Source: GCA-2720975 sp964467985
GTDB taxonomy: Bacteria > Planctomycetota > UBA1135 > GCA-002686595
Length of the DNA: 64,000 nt
Reading direction: 5' to 3'
NCBI GenBank assembly: GCA_964467985.1
Contig: CAYXTP010000005.1
Location: 186,001-250,000 of the forward strand
Part shown: positions 27,126 through 36,103 of the stretch, in pieces
Layout: every line of letters begins with the position of its first letter
Numbering within the stretch: the stretch's first letter is position 1
Made by a program: the position numbers and the translations under genes
The notes under the pieces: model-generated
Seen by the model: the letters and a program-made list of their open reading frames with translations, nothing else
Databases searched by the model: none
What the model was told of the DNA's origin: nothing

Positions 27126-29851
27126 TGAACTCAATCATGTACCTACAGCGAATCCTCCCCACTTCATTGCTTCTGGCCGGAGTCGCTCTCGGCGCCCCAG
27201 TTGCCTTCGCGGGGCAAGACCACCCGCTTGAGACGGACGCCAACCGGGTGCCTGAGCTTGATTTTGGCGACGTGGTGGTCTTGCGCAACGCCACGATTCA
27301 CACCGCAGTGCGGCCGGCCTTCAAGGGCACAGTGGTGGTTCAGGGGGGCAAGATCCGTTCGGTCGTCACCGAGGGCGAGCCTGTCGACTCACCGCAGGGG
27401 GCCATGGTCGTCGATCTGGACGGCATGCATCTGGCGCCAGGTGTGGTCGACACCCACTCCCACATCGCGATCGACAGGGGTGTCAATGAGGGCACCGTCT
27501 CGATCACCGCTGAAGTCACCATGCGTGATGTGGTCAATGCGGACGATGTCTCGATCTATCGGGCGTTGGCCGGTGGAGTGACCACGATTCGTTTGCTGCA
27601 CGGCTCCGCCAATGCGATCGGTGGTCGGGACGCTGTGTTGAAATTGCGCTGGGGCGCGACGGCCGACGAGCTGCTCATCGCCGATGCCGAACAGGGCATC
27701 AAGTTCGCTCTGGGCGAAAACCCCAAGCGCTCCAATTGGGGGAGCGGCGGCCGATTCCCTGCCACGCGCATGGGCATCGAAGCTCTTTACCAGCGCGCTT
27801 TCGAGCGTGCGCGCGAATATCAGGGACAGGTCGACGGCTACGTGGCAAGCAAAGCCGCTGGAGCCGATCCCGCCCCCGTTCGCCGCGACCTGCGACTGGA
27901 AGTCTTGGCGGACATCTTGTCCCAGGACGTGATCGTCCACTCCCACTGCTACCGCGCGGACGAGATCTTGATGCTGATCCGTACGGCGCAGCAGTTTGGT
28001 TTCCGCATCGGCACCCTGCAGCATGTGCTCGAGGGCTACAAGGTGGCCCACGAGATGGCGCTGGCGGGTGTGCCGGGTTCGGCCTTCGCGGACTGGTGGG
28101 GCTACAAGGTCGAGGCCTACGACGCGATTCCCCAAGGCCCGCACCTGATGAACAAGGCGGGGGTGTTGACCTCCATCAACTCGGATTCGGGCGAGATGAT
28201 GCGGCGGCTCTTTGAAGAAGCGGCCAAGTCTGTGCGCTACGCGGGAATGGACCGCGTGGAAGCTCTGAAATTGGTCACGTTGAACGGCGCTCTGCAGCTT
28301 GGACTGGGAGACCGCCTGGGCTCCATCGAAGTGGGCAAGGACGCCGACTTGGTTCTCCTGAATGGCGATCCTCTCTCCAGCCTCTCGCGCGTGGAATGGA
28401 CCATGGTCGAGGGCGAACTGCAGTTTCAGCGTCGGGACGCCTTTGGACTGGATTCGAATCCCGGAACGGTCAGTTCGATCGAGGAGCCCGCGCGGCAGAT
28501 TCCCAGTGGGCTCTCGGGAGCGTTGACGATCCTGGCCGGAGGAACCATCCACACCGTTACGGACGGAGTGATCGAGGGCGGTAGCCTTGTCATGCAGGGC
28601 GACCGCATCGTGGCTGTCGAGGCCAATTGGAATCAGATCGAAGGCGCTCGCGTCATCGATGTGACAGGCATGCACGTTTGGCCCGGCATGATTTCTCTCG
28701 ACAGCTCGGTTGGTTTGCATGAGATCGGCGCGGTCAAGGCAACCGACGACACAAGCGAAATCGGCGGCAATCAGCCTGACCTACGCGTCACGGCCGCGAT
28801 CCACGCCGAGTCGGCCCACATCGGGGTCACGCGCCACAACGGGATCACCCGCGTGCAGACAGCCCCCAGGGGCCGTGGGCCGGTCCTGGGTCAGTCGGCA
28901 ATCTTGCAGCTCGATGGTTTCACTTGGGAGGAAATGCTGAAAGTGGACCGCGACATGTTGCATGTCAGCTTCCCGCGCATCTCCAACGTGGACCGCGACA
29001 ACCAGGCAGAGGAGATCGGGACGGAACACATCCATGACAACATTTGCGGACACGAGCACGGCGAATACGACTGCTTCACCTCCGGTGCCTTTATGCCGGC
29101 CCCGGCCGAGGAAGCTGGCGGATCGCGCGGCGCGGACAACGAGGCGGTCAAGGCTTTGCACGAGCTCTTCGACGAGGCCCTCGATTACGGGCGTCGGCGT
29201 GATGGAGCGGCGGAGGCTGGCCAACCCGCACCCGTGTGGGATGCTCGACTCGATGCGCTAGTTCCATTCGCGCGCGGGGAAAAACCTGTGGCTCTGCACG
29301 CGAGCAACGCACAGACAATCCTCTCCGCGGCTGAGTTCGCCGCTGAGCGCGAACTGGATGGCCTGATCTACGGTGGGCGCGAGGCCTGGAAGGTGGCTTC
29401 AGTGCTGGCCGAGACTGGAATGCCCGTCGTGGTTGAGAAGGTTTGGGGCATTCCCTCCAGTTCCTACGACCCCTACGACTCCGCCTTTGCCAATGCAGCG
29501 GTCCTGCAGCGCGCCGGGGTGCCCTTCGCGATTACAACGAACGACTCCGAGAACGAGCGCAACCTGCCTTTCCAAGCCGCCAAGGCTGCTGCCTTCGGGC
29601 TTCCGCTGGAAGAGGCGGTGCGCTCGGTGACCTGGTATCCGGCACAGCTCCTCGGCATCGAAGACAGTGTCGGCAGCCTGAAGGCGGGCAAGGTGGCAGA
29701 CGTTGTGGTCACCACAGGGCATCTGCTCGAGATTGATGCTGCGGCGCAATACCTGTTCATCGGCGGCCGTGAAGTGGACCTGGGTGATGACAAACAGTCA
29801 CGCCTCTACGAGCGCTACTCCAAGCGTTTGCAGGACGTCCGCTCCCGCTGA
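27125..29851 (+). CDS. Tandem-domain imidazolonepropionase-like amidohydrolase, exported
   Basis: 908 residues with a signal peptide (LLLAGVALGAPVAFAGQ). Two amidohydrolase-fold halves. The first has the metal ligands DTHSHIAID, VIVHSHCYRADE, TLQHVLEGYKVAHE and the late aspartate in SINSDSGEMMRR, so it should be active with one or two metals. The second half, starting around residue 460 with GTIHTVTDGVIEGGSL, replaces the first H-x-H by SLDSSVGLHEIGA and keeps only TTNDSENERN; it may be structural. A CxxHEHGEYDC-like stretch (CGHEHGEYDC) could bind metal. COG1228-type enzymes hydrolyse cyclic amides or peptides; substrate unknown. Coupled to the metal-free paralogue upstream, possibly as a heteromer. 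Confidence 0.82.
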   Translation: MNSIMYLQRILPTSLLLAGVALGAPVAFAGQDHPLETDANRVPELDFGDVVVLRNATIHTAVRPAFKGTVVVQGGKIRSVVTEGEPVDSPQGAMVVDLDGMHLAPGVVDTHSHIAIDRGVNEGTVSITAEVTMRDVVNADDVSIYRALAGGVTTIRLLHGSANAIGGRDAVLKLRWGATADELLIADAEQGIKFALGENPKRSNWGSGGRFPATRMGIEALYQRAFERAREYQGQVDGYVASKAAGADPAPVRRDLRLEVLADILSQDVIVHSHCYRADEILMLIRTAQQFGFRIGTLQHVLEGYKVAHEMALAGVPGSAFADWWGYKVEAYDAIPQGPHLMNKAGVLTSINSDSGEMMRRLFEEAAKSVRYAGMDRVEALKLVTLNGALQLGLGDRLGSIEVGKDADLVLLNGDPLSSLSRVEWTMVEGELQFQRRDAFGLDSNPGTVSSIEEPARQIPSGLSGALTILAGGTIHTVTDGVIEGGSLVMQGDRIVAVEANWNQIEGARVIDVTGMHVWPGMISLDSSVGLHEIGAVKATDDTSEIGGNQPDLRVTAAIHAESAHIGVTRHNGITRVQTAPRGRGPVLGQSAILQLDGFTWEEMLKVDRDMLHVSFPRISNVDRDNQAEEIGTEHIHDNICGHEHGEYDCFTSGAFMPAPAEEAGGSRGADNEAVKALHELFDEALDYGRRRDGAAEAGQPAPVWDARLDALVPFARGEKPVALHASNAQTILSAAEFAAERELDGLIYGGREAWKVASVLAETGMPVVVEKVWGIPSSSYDPYDSAFANAAVLQRAGVPFAITTNDSENERNLPFQAAKAAAFGLPLEEAVRSVTWYPAQLLGIEDSVGSLKAGKVADVVVTTGHLLEIDAAAQYLFIGGREVDLGDDKQSRLYERYSKRLQDVRSR

Positions 29852-29947
29852 GCCGAGCAACCGTCTGGTGCCAACGTCCCTGGTGCAAGCCAGGGGTGTG
29901 GGCCCGGATTCGAACCCGCGCCGCTAGCTAACGCGAACAGGCGCGGT

Positions 29948-30076
29948 CTAGCGGCCGAATAGGAGGGCCAGGAAGCCCATCCAAAGCAGAACGCCCAAGA
30001 TACGATCCCGCCGACGTGCGGGGTCTGCGGGTGCGCGAGCAGCCAAGAGCGTGGGGATGATCTCTCCGTGATTCAT
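29948..30076 (-). CDS. Short predicted single-pass membrane protein
   Basis: A 42-residue ORF from ATG 30076 reads MNHGEIIPTLLAARAPADPA, then RRRDRILGVLLWMGFLALLF and ends GR. A basic cluster (RRRDR) is followed by a ~16-residue hydrophobic segment, consistent with an inner-membrane anchor with the N-terminus inside. It lies in the otherwise empty 417-nt gap between the amidohydrolase and zinc-ribbon genes. The ribosome-binding site is weak. I do not recognise a family; conservation is needed to raise confidence. Confidence 0.4.
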   Translation of the reverse strand: MNHGEIIPTLLAARAPADPARRRDRILGVLLWMGFLALLFGR

Positions 30077-30268
30077 GTTCGGGAGCTATCCTAGGCCTCA
30101 ATAGCGATGGTTCCACGCCATGAAAATCCAGGAGTTTGTGGGGTTGAAACTACCTACGGAGCAATGCCGGGTTTCGTAGCTTTTTCAAGGACTCCGCTTC
30201 TGGGGCCCTTACAGCGCTCTTGCAAGCGCGATCCCCGAGTCTCGATTGGCAAGTGAAGAGGTTTGAGC

Positions 30269-30583
30269 ATGAAACAGATTGAAGTGACCTGCCCCTGCTG
30301 CGAGGCCGTTTTGCAGGTGGACGTGCTGACCCAAAAAGTCATGCGTCACGCAAAGCCCAGTCAGGTAGATGAGACGGGTAAGGCCGTCTTGGACGAAGGG
30401 CGTTGGGACTCGGCGCAGCAGACCGTGTCCGACCGGGGCGAGCGCGGGCGCGATCAGTTCGAGGATGCGTTGGGCAAGGAGAAGACTCGCGAGGGGGATC
30501 TCGATGACCTGTTTGACGCCGCGCAGCGCAAGTTACGCGAGCGGCGCAAACGTATGGAAGATGAGGGTCCGGGGCTGAGCTAG
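30269..30583 (+). CDS. Small protein with N-terminal Cys-x-x-Cys knuckle and charged coiled-coil tail
   Basis: 104 residues starting MKQIEVTCPCCEAVLQVDVL, preceded by GAAGAGG eight nt upstream; a TTG two codons earlier is a less likely start. The C-P-C-C cluster resembles half of a zinc ribbon, but no second Cys pair is visible, so a dimer or different use is possible. The rest is highly charged (KEKTREGDLDDLFDAAQRK, LRERRKRMEDE), likely helical. Function unknown. It precedes the LOG-family gene by 118 nt on the same strand. Confidence 0.6.
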   Translation: MKQIEVTCPCCEAVLQVDVLTQKVMRHAKPSQVDETGKAVLDEGRWDSAQQTVSDRGERGRDQFEDALGKEKTREGDLDDLFDAAQRKLRERRKRMEDEGPGLS

Positions 30584-30701
30584 AGCGGGGTCTTGCAAGG
30601 ACGAGTCTGGGTAATCGAACCCCGGCAGCGAATTCGACAAGTTGCGAGGAAAGCGGGAACTGACCCTGGCGTCGCCCTCTCCCGAGAGGCCCAATAAGCC
30701 C

Positions 30702-31517
30702 ATGTCAAATAGCCGCTATCGGGCCGTGAAGGCCTACAGGAATGAGAAGTTCGTAGGCAGCTCCGACGGACGTCCGTTGCGCATTCTTGCCGAGTACCTC
30801 GAACCGGAATCGCGCTTCGAGGAACTGAATGTAGAGGACACCATTGTCGTCTTCGGATCCGCGCGCATCCCCTCGCGCGAGGAAGCGCAGGCTCGCGTGA
30901 AAGCCGCCGAAGAAGGAGACGGTGACTTGAAGCTCGCCCAACGCGATCTCGAGATGTCACGCTTCTACGAGGCGGCCCGAGAGTTATCTGCACGTTTGAC
31001 AACCTGGTCCAAGAGCCTTGAGGGTTCCAGGCGGCGGTTCGTGATTTGCTCCGGCGGCGGGCCGGGCATCATGGAAGCTGCCAACCGAGGAGCATCGGAG
31101 GCAAAGGGTGAGAACATCGGCCTCAACATCTCCCTGCCTTTCGAGCAGAGTGACAACCCCTACATCACCCACCGCTTGTCTTTCGAGTTCCACTACTTCT
31201 TCATGCGCAAGTTTTGGTTCTCCTATCTGGCCAAGGCGATGATCGTCTTCCCTGGGGGCTTCGGGACGCTCGACGAGTTCATGGAAGTGCTGACGCTCAT
31301 CCAGACACTGAAGATCAAGAAGAAGCTCCCGATCGTGCTGTTCGGGACCAGTTTCTGGGACGAGGTCCTGCACTTCGAGCCCATGGCTCGCTACGGGACG
31401 ATCAGTCCCGAAGACACAGACCTGTTCTTCAGCACCGATTCCGTAGACGACGCCTACGAACACCTGGTCAAGGAGCTGACTGAGCACGCCCTGGGTAATC
31501 CAGGGGGCGGGATGTAA
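30702..31517 (+). CDS. LOG family protein (cytokinin riboside 5'-monophosphate phosphoribohydrolase-like)
   Basis: 271 residues from MSNSRYRAVKAYRNEKF; the longer reading to 30642 is low in similarity. Contains IVVFGSARIPSREEAQ at the N-terminal strand, FVICSGGGPGIMEAANRGA (first conserved LOG motif), and MIVFPGGFGTLDEFMEVLT, which supplies the P-G-G-x-G-T-x-x-E active-site loop that is often misannotated as lysine decarboxylase. LOG proteins hydrolyse nucleoside 5'-monophosphates, releasing base and ribose 5-phosphate. This N-terminally extended form (about 80 extra residues) matches the TIGR00730 long subgroup. Located 100 nt upstream of the ABC transporter operon. Confidence 0.88.
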   Translation: MSNSRYRAVKAYRNEKFVGSSDGRPLRILAEYLEPESRFEELNVEDTIVVFGSARIPSREEAQARVKAAEEGDGDLKLAQRDLEMSRFYEAARELSARLTTWSKSLEGSRRRFVICSGGGPGIMEAANRGASEAKGENIGLNISLPFEQSDNPYITHRLSFEFHYFFMRKFWFSYLAKAMIVFPGGFGTLDEFMEVLTLIQTLKIKKKLPIVLFGTSFWDEVLHFEPMARYGTISPEDTDLFFSTDSVDDAYEHLVKELTEHALGNPGGGM

Positions 31518-31617
31518 GCGCTAGGCTTGAGCTTCGGCCCAGGAGCAGATGACCCGCGACACGGAGCTCCGATAGGGCTCGCAGAGAGTATGGTGTCGCG
31601 CCAGTCCCTACCCAACC

Positions 31618-32304
31618 ATGGCCCTCCTTGAACTCACAGACCTGACCAAGAGCTACGTGGACCCCGATGGGCGCTCACAGTTGATCTTGGATATCCCCAA
31701 GTTCGAACTCGATGCGTGCAAGCAACTGGCGCTGGCCGGCACGAGCGGCTGCGGCAAGACGACATTTCTGAACATCGTCGCCGGCATCCTGCGTGCCGAT
31801 ACCGGCGCAGTCGCATTCGACGGCCTGGACTTGTCCCTGCTCGGGGAGGGAGAGCGCGACGCATTGCGCGCCCGGGAGATGGGCTACGTATTCCAGACGT
31901 TCAACCTGTTGGAGGGCTACACAGCACTTGAGAATGTCCTGCTCGGAATGCTCTTCGGGCCCGGCCCCGACCGAGACTGGGCCTACGCATTGCTTGAACG
32001 ACTGGGCCTGGCGGGCAAAGAAAAGCACCGACCAAGTCAACTCTCCGTGGGGCAACAGCAGCGGGTCGCTCTGGCTCGGGCTCTCGCAAATCGACCGCGG
32101 CTCGTCCTTGCTGATGAGCCGACCGGAAACCTGGACCCTGTGCACGCGCAAGAGGCCCTCGTCATGATCCGCGAGTTGTGCGTCGAACAAGGGGCGTCTC
32201 TCTTGCTGGTGAGTCATGATCCCATGATCTTGGACGCCTTTGACAAGACACTGAACTTCACAGAGTTGAATCAAGCAATGAGTGCGCAGGGCATTCGATC
32301 ATGA
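31618..32304 (+). CDS. ABC transporter ATP-binding protein (LolD/MacB type)
   Basis: 228 residues. Walker A GTSGCGKTTFLNIVAG, Q-loop YVFQTFNLLEGYTALENVLLG, ABC signature LSVGQQQRVALARALAN (LSxGQ), Walker B LVLADEPTGNLD and the H-loop LLVSHDP are all present. The DEPTGNLD sequence and FNLL Q-loop are typical of the LolD/MacB/FtsE branch, which energises mechanotransmission permeases rather than classical import. The stop overlaps the permease start (ATGA). First gene of a four-gene run ABC ATPase, permease, His-rich lipoprotein and DUF3299 protein, resembling the zinc-linked zrg cluster of Vibrio. Confidence 0.92.
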   Translation: MALLELTDLTKSYVDPDGRSQLILDIPKFELDACKQLALAGTSGCGKTTFLNIVAGILRADTGAVAFDGLDLSLLGEGERDALRAREMGYVFQTFNLLEGYTALENVLLGMLFGPGPDRDWAYALLERLGLAGKEKHRPSQLSVGQQQRVALARALANRPRLVLADEPTGNLDPVHAQEALVMIRELCVEQGASLLLVSHDPMILDAFDKTLNFTELNQAMSAQGIRS

Positions 32305-33566
32305 CGGGTCCCCGATCCCTATTCATGATCGTGCGGCACTCAATGCGCCGGCACGTGCTCTCCACGGTGGTCACCGCCATGTCCGCTGCCTTGGCGAGCG
32401 GCCTGGTGATGGCGGTGTTCAGCATCTCCACCCAAAGCACACGTGCGTTCTCGGGGGGCAAGATCGGTTTCGACGCTGTGCTTGGAGCCCGAGGCAGCGC
32501 GTTGCAGCTGGTCATGAACACCATCTATCACCTGGAAACTTCACCAGGGAACATCCCCTGGTCCATGTACCAGGAGATCAAAGCCGACCCGCGCGTCGCG
32601 CTTGCGGTGCCCTACGCGGTGGGGGACAACTACAAGGGCTACCGCATCGTGGGCACGACCACGGAGCTGTTCACGGACTTCGAGTACCAAGAGGGCAAGC
32701 GCTACACCGTAGTCGCGCCAGGCCTCGTGTTTGATCCCACCCGGCGCGAAGCAGTGATCGGTGCCACAGCCGCGCGTGAATTGGGATTGAAGCTAGGGGA
32801 CGAACTCAACCCGTATCATGGAGTTGACGCTCGCTCAACGGTCAAACACGCCGAGCTCTATCGCGTCATTGGCGTGCTGGAACCCACGAACACGCCGTCC
32901 GATCGCGTGATTTGGATTCCCATCGAGGGCGTCTACCGCATGGGTGGTCACGTCTTGCGCGGGGAGGACGGCGAGGTGTTCGAGGCGGAGCCGGGCGTGG
33001 CCATTCCAGACAAGCACAAAGAAGTCAGCGCGGTCATGCTCAAGTTTTCCACCAAGCAAGCCGGCTACTTCCTGCAGACACAGATCAACCGGCAAGGCAA
33101 GGCAGCCACACTCGCCTGGCCCATTGCTCAGGTCATGCTGGATCTCATGAATAAGCTCGGCTGGATGAATCGCATCTTGGAACTCGTGGCCTATCTCGTT
33201 GTCGCTGTTGCTGGCGGCTCCCTGCTCGCGAGCCTCTACAACGCCATGAATGAGCGCAGGCGGGAATTCGCGATCTTGCGTTCCCTAGGTGCGCGTAAGG
33301 GAACTGTCTTTGGCGTCATTGTGCTCGAGGCGGGGTCGATCGCAGCCCTCGGAGCCCTGGGAGGGTATCTCGTGTACTATGGGATCCTCGTCGTGGCGCG
33401 GACCATCGTGCTCGAGCGGACGGGTGTGGTGCTCGACCTGAGCGCTGTGCACTCTTCCCTTTACTGGACCCCGGTGGTCATGGTCGCGGTGGGCGTGCTC
33501 GCCGGGGTGCTCCCGGCACTCAAAGCCTATTCCACGGACGTGGCCAGCGTCCTTGCCCGGGCCTGA
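32301..33566 (+). CDS. ABC transporter permease, FtsX/MacB family
   Basis: 421 residues. One N-terminal transmembrane helix (MSAALASGLVMAVFSI), a large periplasmic domain of about 240 residues, then three C-terminal helices (LVAYLVVAVAGGSLLASLY, FGVIVLEAGSIAALGALGGY and PVVMVAVGVLAGVLPALKAY) with the FtsX-domain R-R-R-E-F-A-I-L-R-S-L-G-A-R core between them. This is the architecture of MacB/LolC-type type VII ABC permeases, which move lipoproteins or envelope substrates or transmit force. ATGA overlap with the ATPase and overlap by one base with the next gene show tight coupling. Confidence 0.9.
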   Translation: MTGPRSLFMIVRHSMRRHVLSTVVTAMSAALASGLVMAVFSISTQSTRAFSGGKIGFDAVLGARGSALQLVMNTIYHLETSPGNIPWSMYQEIKADPRVALAVPYAVGDNYKGYRIVGTTTELFTDFEYQEGKRYTVVAPGLVFDPTRREAVIGATAARELGLKLGDELNPYHGVDARSTVKHAELYRVIGVLEPTNTPSDRVIWIPIEGVYRMGGHVLRGEDGEVFEAEPGVAIPDKHKEVSAVMLKFSTKQAGYFLQTQINRQGKAATLAWPIAQVMLDLMNKLGWMNRILELVAYLVVAVAGGSLLASLYNAMNERRREFAILRSLGARKGTVFGVIVLEAGSIAALGALGGYLVYYGILVVARTIVLERTGVVLDLSAVHSSLYWTPVVMVAVGVLAGVLPALKAYSTDVASVLARA

Positions 33567-34084
33567 TGACCTTTAATCCCATGCGTTTCCTTTCCTCACT
33601 CCTGATCGCGACAACGGCCCTCCTCCTGCCCGGGTGTAACGGAGACCACGAGCACCACGGCGACGAAGACGGACACGAACACGCCGAGAATACGGACGAA
33701 CACCAGCACGCCGCACCCCGTGCCGAAGTAGGCGGTCAGCTCGTGGAGCTGGGCGAGCACTACGCCCAAATGGAAGTGGTTCCTGACTTCGGGGCGGGCG
33801 AGTTGCACCTCTACTTCATGGATGGCCACGCCGAGTCCCCGGCGCGCCTGACCCAAGCCAGCATTCAGCTCTCACTGACCCTTGGCGCAGAGACCTTCGA
33901 CTTCACCCTGGCCGCACAGGCCAGCACCCTGACCGGAGAGACGGTGGGTGACTGCTCAGAGTTCTCGGGCCAAGACGATCGACTCAAGGGCGCCCAGGGG
34001 TTTGAAGCTGTGGTGCAGCAACTCGAAGTTCTCGGCACCTCATTCTCTTCCGTCCCGATTTCCTATTCCCACGGCGGTCAATAG
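33566..34084 (+). CDS. Histidine-rich lipoprotein, probable metal-binding component
   Basis: 172 residues. Signal peptide with lipobox LLPGCNGD, then a His/Asp/Glu-rich stretch (DHEHHGDEDGHEHAE, DEHQHA) resembling zinc-scavenging His loops. The rest includes LVELGEHYAQMEV, ELHLYFMDGHAES and a C-terminal QQLEVLGTSFSSVPI. Start could also be ATG 33581 (MRFLSSLL). Tightly coupled to the permease gene and 2 nt before the DUF3299 gene. By position it is analogous to ZrgA (DUF2796) of the Vibrio zrg cluster, although sequence identity to that family cannot be judged by eye. Likely periplasmic-face metal binding. Confidence 0.72.
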   Translation: MTFNPMRFLSSLLIATTALLLPGCNGDHEHHGDEDGHEHAENTDEHQHAAPRAEVGGQLVELGEHYAQMEVVPDFGAGELHLYFMDGHAESPARLTQASIQLSLTLGAETFDFTLAAQASTLTGETVGDCSEFSGQDDRLKGAQGFEAVVQQLEVLGTSFSSVPISYSHGGQ

Positions 34085-34086
34085 AC

Positions 34087-34803
34087 ATGCACCTGACCAA
34101 CTCAGCCGGTCCTGCCCTCTTTCTGTTGGCGATCCTGTCTTCCTGCGGCACCGACAGTGTGGCCCAAGGCGCGGAACCAGGCACGACTGCCCCCGAGACG
34201 CCCATCGAACGCGGCGCCCCGCTCGACGCCGTGGTTGTCGAGCAGCCCGGCGAGACGGATGAAACCATCGGCGGGCCGAACGCATCCTCGCAGGCGATAG
34301 ACGCTGTGGCTGCGGGACTGGATGGAGTCGATTCAACCGGGATGGCGAAGATCGATTCGTCCCGCACGGGCAAGGCCCTTGATGGGGTCACCCCCCTCTC
34401 TTGGTCTGACCTCTCGATGCAGGACATTGCCATGGAGGACATCCTCGATTCCCTGCTCTATCCCGAGGACTACAAGGATGGAGAGTTCGAGTTCCCCGAC
34501 CGCATCAAGCGCAATGACGGAGAGGTCGTCGCGATTGTCGGGTACATGATTCCGCTCGAGTGGAAGGACACCACTGTGCCCGAGTTCATGTTGGTGCGCG
34601 ATCTGCTCGGCTGCTGCTTTGGGGGCTCACCCCAGCCCGACGAGTGGATCAACGTGATCATGGAAGACGAGGGTGCCGAGTACTTCCCCTATATCCCCGT
34701 CATCGTGACCGGGACATTCAAGATCGAGGGCATCGAAGACGAGGCGGGCTACGCGGCCGGATGTTTCCATCTGTCCGGCACGTCGGTCACCAAAGAGCTC
34801 TAG
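34087..34803 (+). CDS. DUF3299 lipoprotein
   Basis: 238 residues. Signal peptide ending LAILSSCGTD. After a ~90-residue unstructured linker the DUF3299 domain begins: IKRNDGEVVAIVGYMIPLEW, EFMLVRDLLGCCFGGSPQPDEWINV, YIPVIVTGTFKIEGIEDEAGY. The hydrophobic GYM.P core and CCFGGSPQP are family hallmarks. DUF3299 proteins accompany ABC permease/ATPase pairs and metal-related lipoproteins in several phyla, so a role in envelope metal handling is plausible. The end overlaps the converging HEAT-repeat gene by 4 nt. Confidence 0.83.
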   Translation: MHLTNSAGPALFLLAILSSCGTDSVAQGAEPGTTAPETPIERGAPLDAVVVEQPGETDETIGGPNASSQAIDAVAAGLDGVDSTGMAKIDSSRTGKALDGVTPLSWSDLSMQDIAMEDILDSLLYPEDYKDGEFEFPDRIKRNDGEVVAIVGYMIPLEWKDTTVPEFMLVRDLLGCCFGGSPQPDEWINVIMEDEGAEYFPYIPVIVTGTFKIEGIEDEAGYAAGCFHLSGTSVTKEL

Positions 34804-36095
34804 TCCAGGTCGCCGCCGATCGCCAGCAGGGCAGCGCGCGTGCGCTCGCGAAGGTGAGCCAGGCGCGGATCCGCCGTCACTTGTTCGGTCGAGATCTCGG
34901 GAATTGCGTCCAGCAAGGCCAAGCCTATGGAATTCAACCCCGGCGGCCGCAGGTTGGGCACCGTCTCCGGGCCGCAGGAGACGATCCACTGAGTCGCGGC
35001 TAGGGTTTGACCAGAGCGAAAGTGAAACTGCTCCATGTCGCAGCCTGGAGCTCCAAACAAGCGTTTGTCGCTGAGCCCCGCTCGGGCCTGGGAGGTCGTG
35101 GCCAACAGCGTCTCCACTGATCCCCGCGGCAACCGCAACTCGGCGGGATTGCCTTGGCCCACCAACAGCAAGTCATTCTCCGTCCAGCGCAGGAAGACCT
35201 CTCCCCTGCGACATGACCTCAGTTCCAGTCCCAGGAGCTCGGTGGGCGTCTTGCCCCCGGCTCGGACCCGAGCAGGGATCTCAGGTCGCTTGCCTGCCTT
35301 CAACTCATCGAGGCGTGCCCGCACTGCAGCTAGTGAAGCGGCGCTAGCCGGGCTGACCGGATCCAGGCCTGGGTCGTGCGCAACACCGCCCGGCAATTCG
35401 ACTAGTCGTGGCGACAGCAAGCTCCATGCTTGGTAGCGCGCTTGTTCACCGGTGGGGCGATCGAAGAAGCGGTCGGTGCGCAACAACTCCTCGTACAGCC
35501 ACCACAGGGCAGAGGGTTCATTCCAGTCTGCGAGAAGATTCGCTGCAGCCCGCCGCACTCTTCCATCCTCATCGTTAAGCAGGGGGCGTACGGCACTGGC
35601 GTGCTGGGCTTGGCCCAAGTTGGAGAGGGCGGTCAGCGCGGCCACGCGCACGGGGGCAATAGCGTCGGTCAGGGCGCTGATGAAGCGCTGCGCCTCTTCG
35701 ACCTTCGCGTGAACTGCCAGGGAGCGCGCACCGTAGGGCCGCCAGGGAAAGTCGGTGTCGTCAAAGGCGCGCCATAACAAGCTGCGCAGGTTTTCGTCCT
35801 CGAACTCTCCCAGCACCTCGATTAACGCCGGCCCCGCCAGGGCCAGGGTCTGGGGGGAGTCGCCCGTCTCCTCACGCAGGCGCTCAATAATTCCCGCCCG
35901 ATCTGATCGTTCGGCCTGGGACCAGAGGCGCAGGATGCGGCGGGCGGCCTGGGGGCGGATCACTGGACGGCCCGTGCGCGCGGCACGGATAAGTTGCTCG
36001 AGGTCCTGGGGCTCGAGCGGATGGCTAGTGGGCAGGCCTGGAGCGAGACTTAGCGCGATGCCCAGCAGGACTCCCACGACCGGCGTCGCACTCAC
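34800..36095 (-). CDS. Exported HEAT-like repeat protein with C-terminal unique domain
   Basis: 431 residues with a signal segment (VVGVLLGIALSLAPGLPTS). HEAT-type repeats follow from about residue 70: LAGPALIEVLGEFEDENLRSLL, PVRVAALTALSNLGQAQHAS and GRVRRAAANLLADWNE. The C-terminal ~180 residues (LELRSCRRGEVFLRWTENDLLL, then GAPGCDMEQFHFRSGQTL) are not recognised. The start of the DUF3299-like gene lies upstream with an 8-nt gap, so the two are probably co-transcribed. Convergent with the zrg-like operon. Confidence 0.7.
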   Translation of the reverse strand: MSATPVVGVLLGIALSLAPGLPTSHPLEPQDLEQLIRAARTGRPVIRPQAARRILRLWSQAERSDRAGIIERLREETGDSPQTLALAGPALIEVLGEFEDENLRSLLWRAFDDTDFPWRPYGARSLAVHAKVEEAQRFISALTDAIAPVRVAALTALSNLGQAQHASAVRPLLNDEDGRVRRAAANLLADWNEPSALWWLYEELLRTDRFFDRPTGEQARYQAWSLLSPRLVELPGGVAHDPGLDPVSPASAASLAAVRARLDELKAGKRPEIPARVRAGGKTPTELLGLELRSCRRGEVFLRWTENDLLLVGQGNPAELRLPRGSVETLLATTSQARAGLSDKRLFGAPGCDMEQFHFRSGQTLAATQWIVSCGPETVPNLRPPGLNSIGLALLDAIPEISTEQVTADPRLAHLRERTRAALLAIGGDLD

Positions 36096-36103
36096 AGGCG
36101 CCC

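Noticed and set aside
27389..28720. 443-codon minus-strand ORF opposite the amidohydrolase gene
   Set aside because: Shadow of the amidohydrolase reading frame, with no motif or signal of its own.
29906..29920. T-arm-like GGATTCGAACCC suggesting a minus-strand tRNA
   Set aside because: The flanking five-base stems do not pair, and no acceptor stem, anticodon loop or CCA can be drawn around it.
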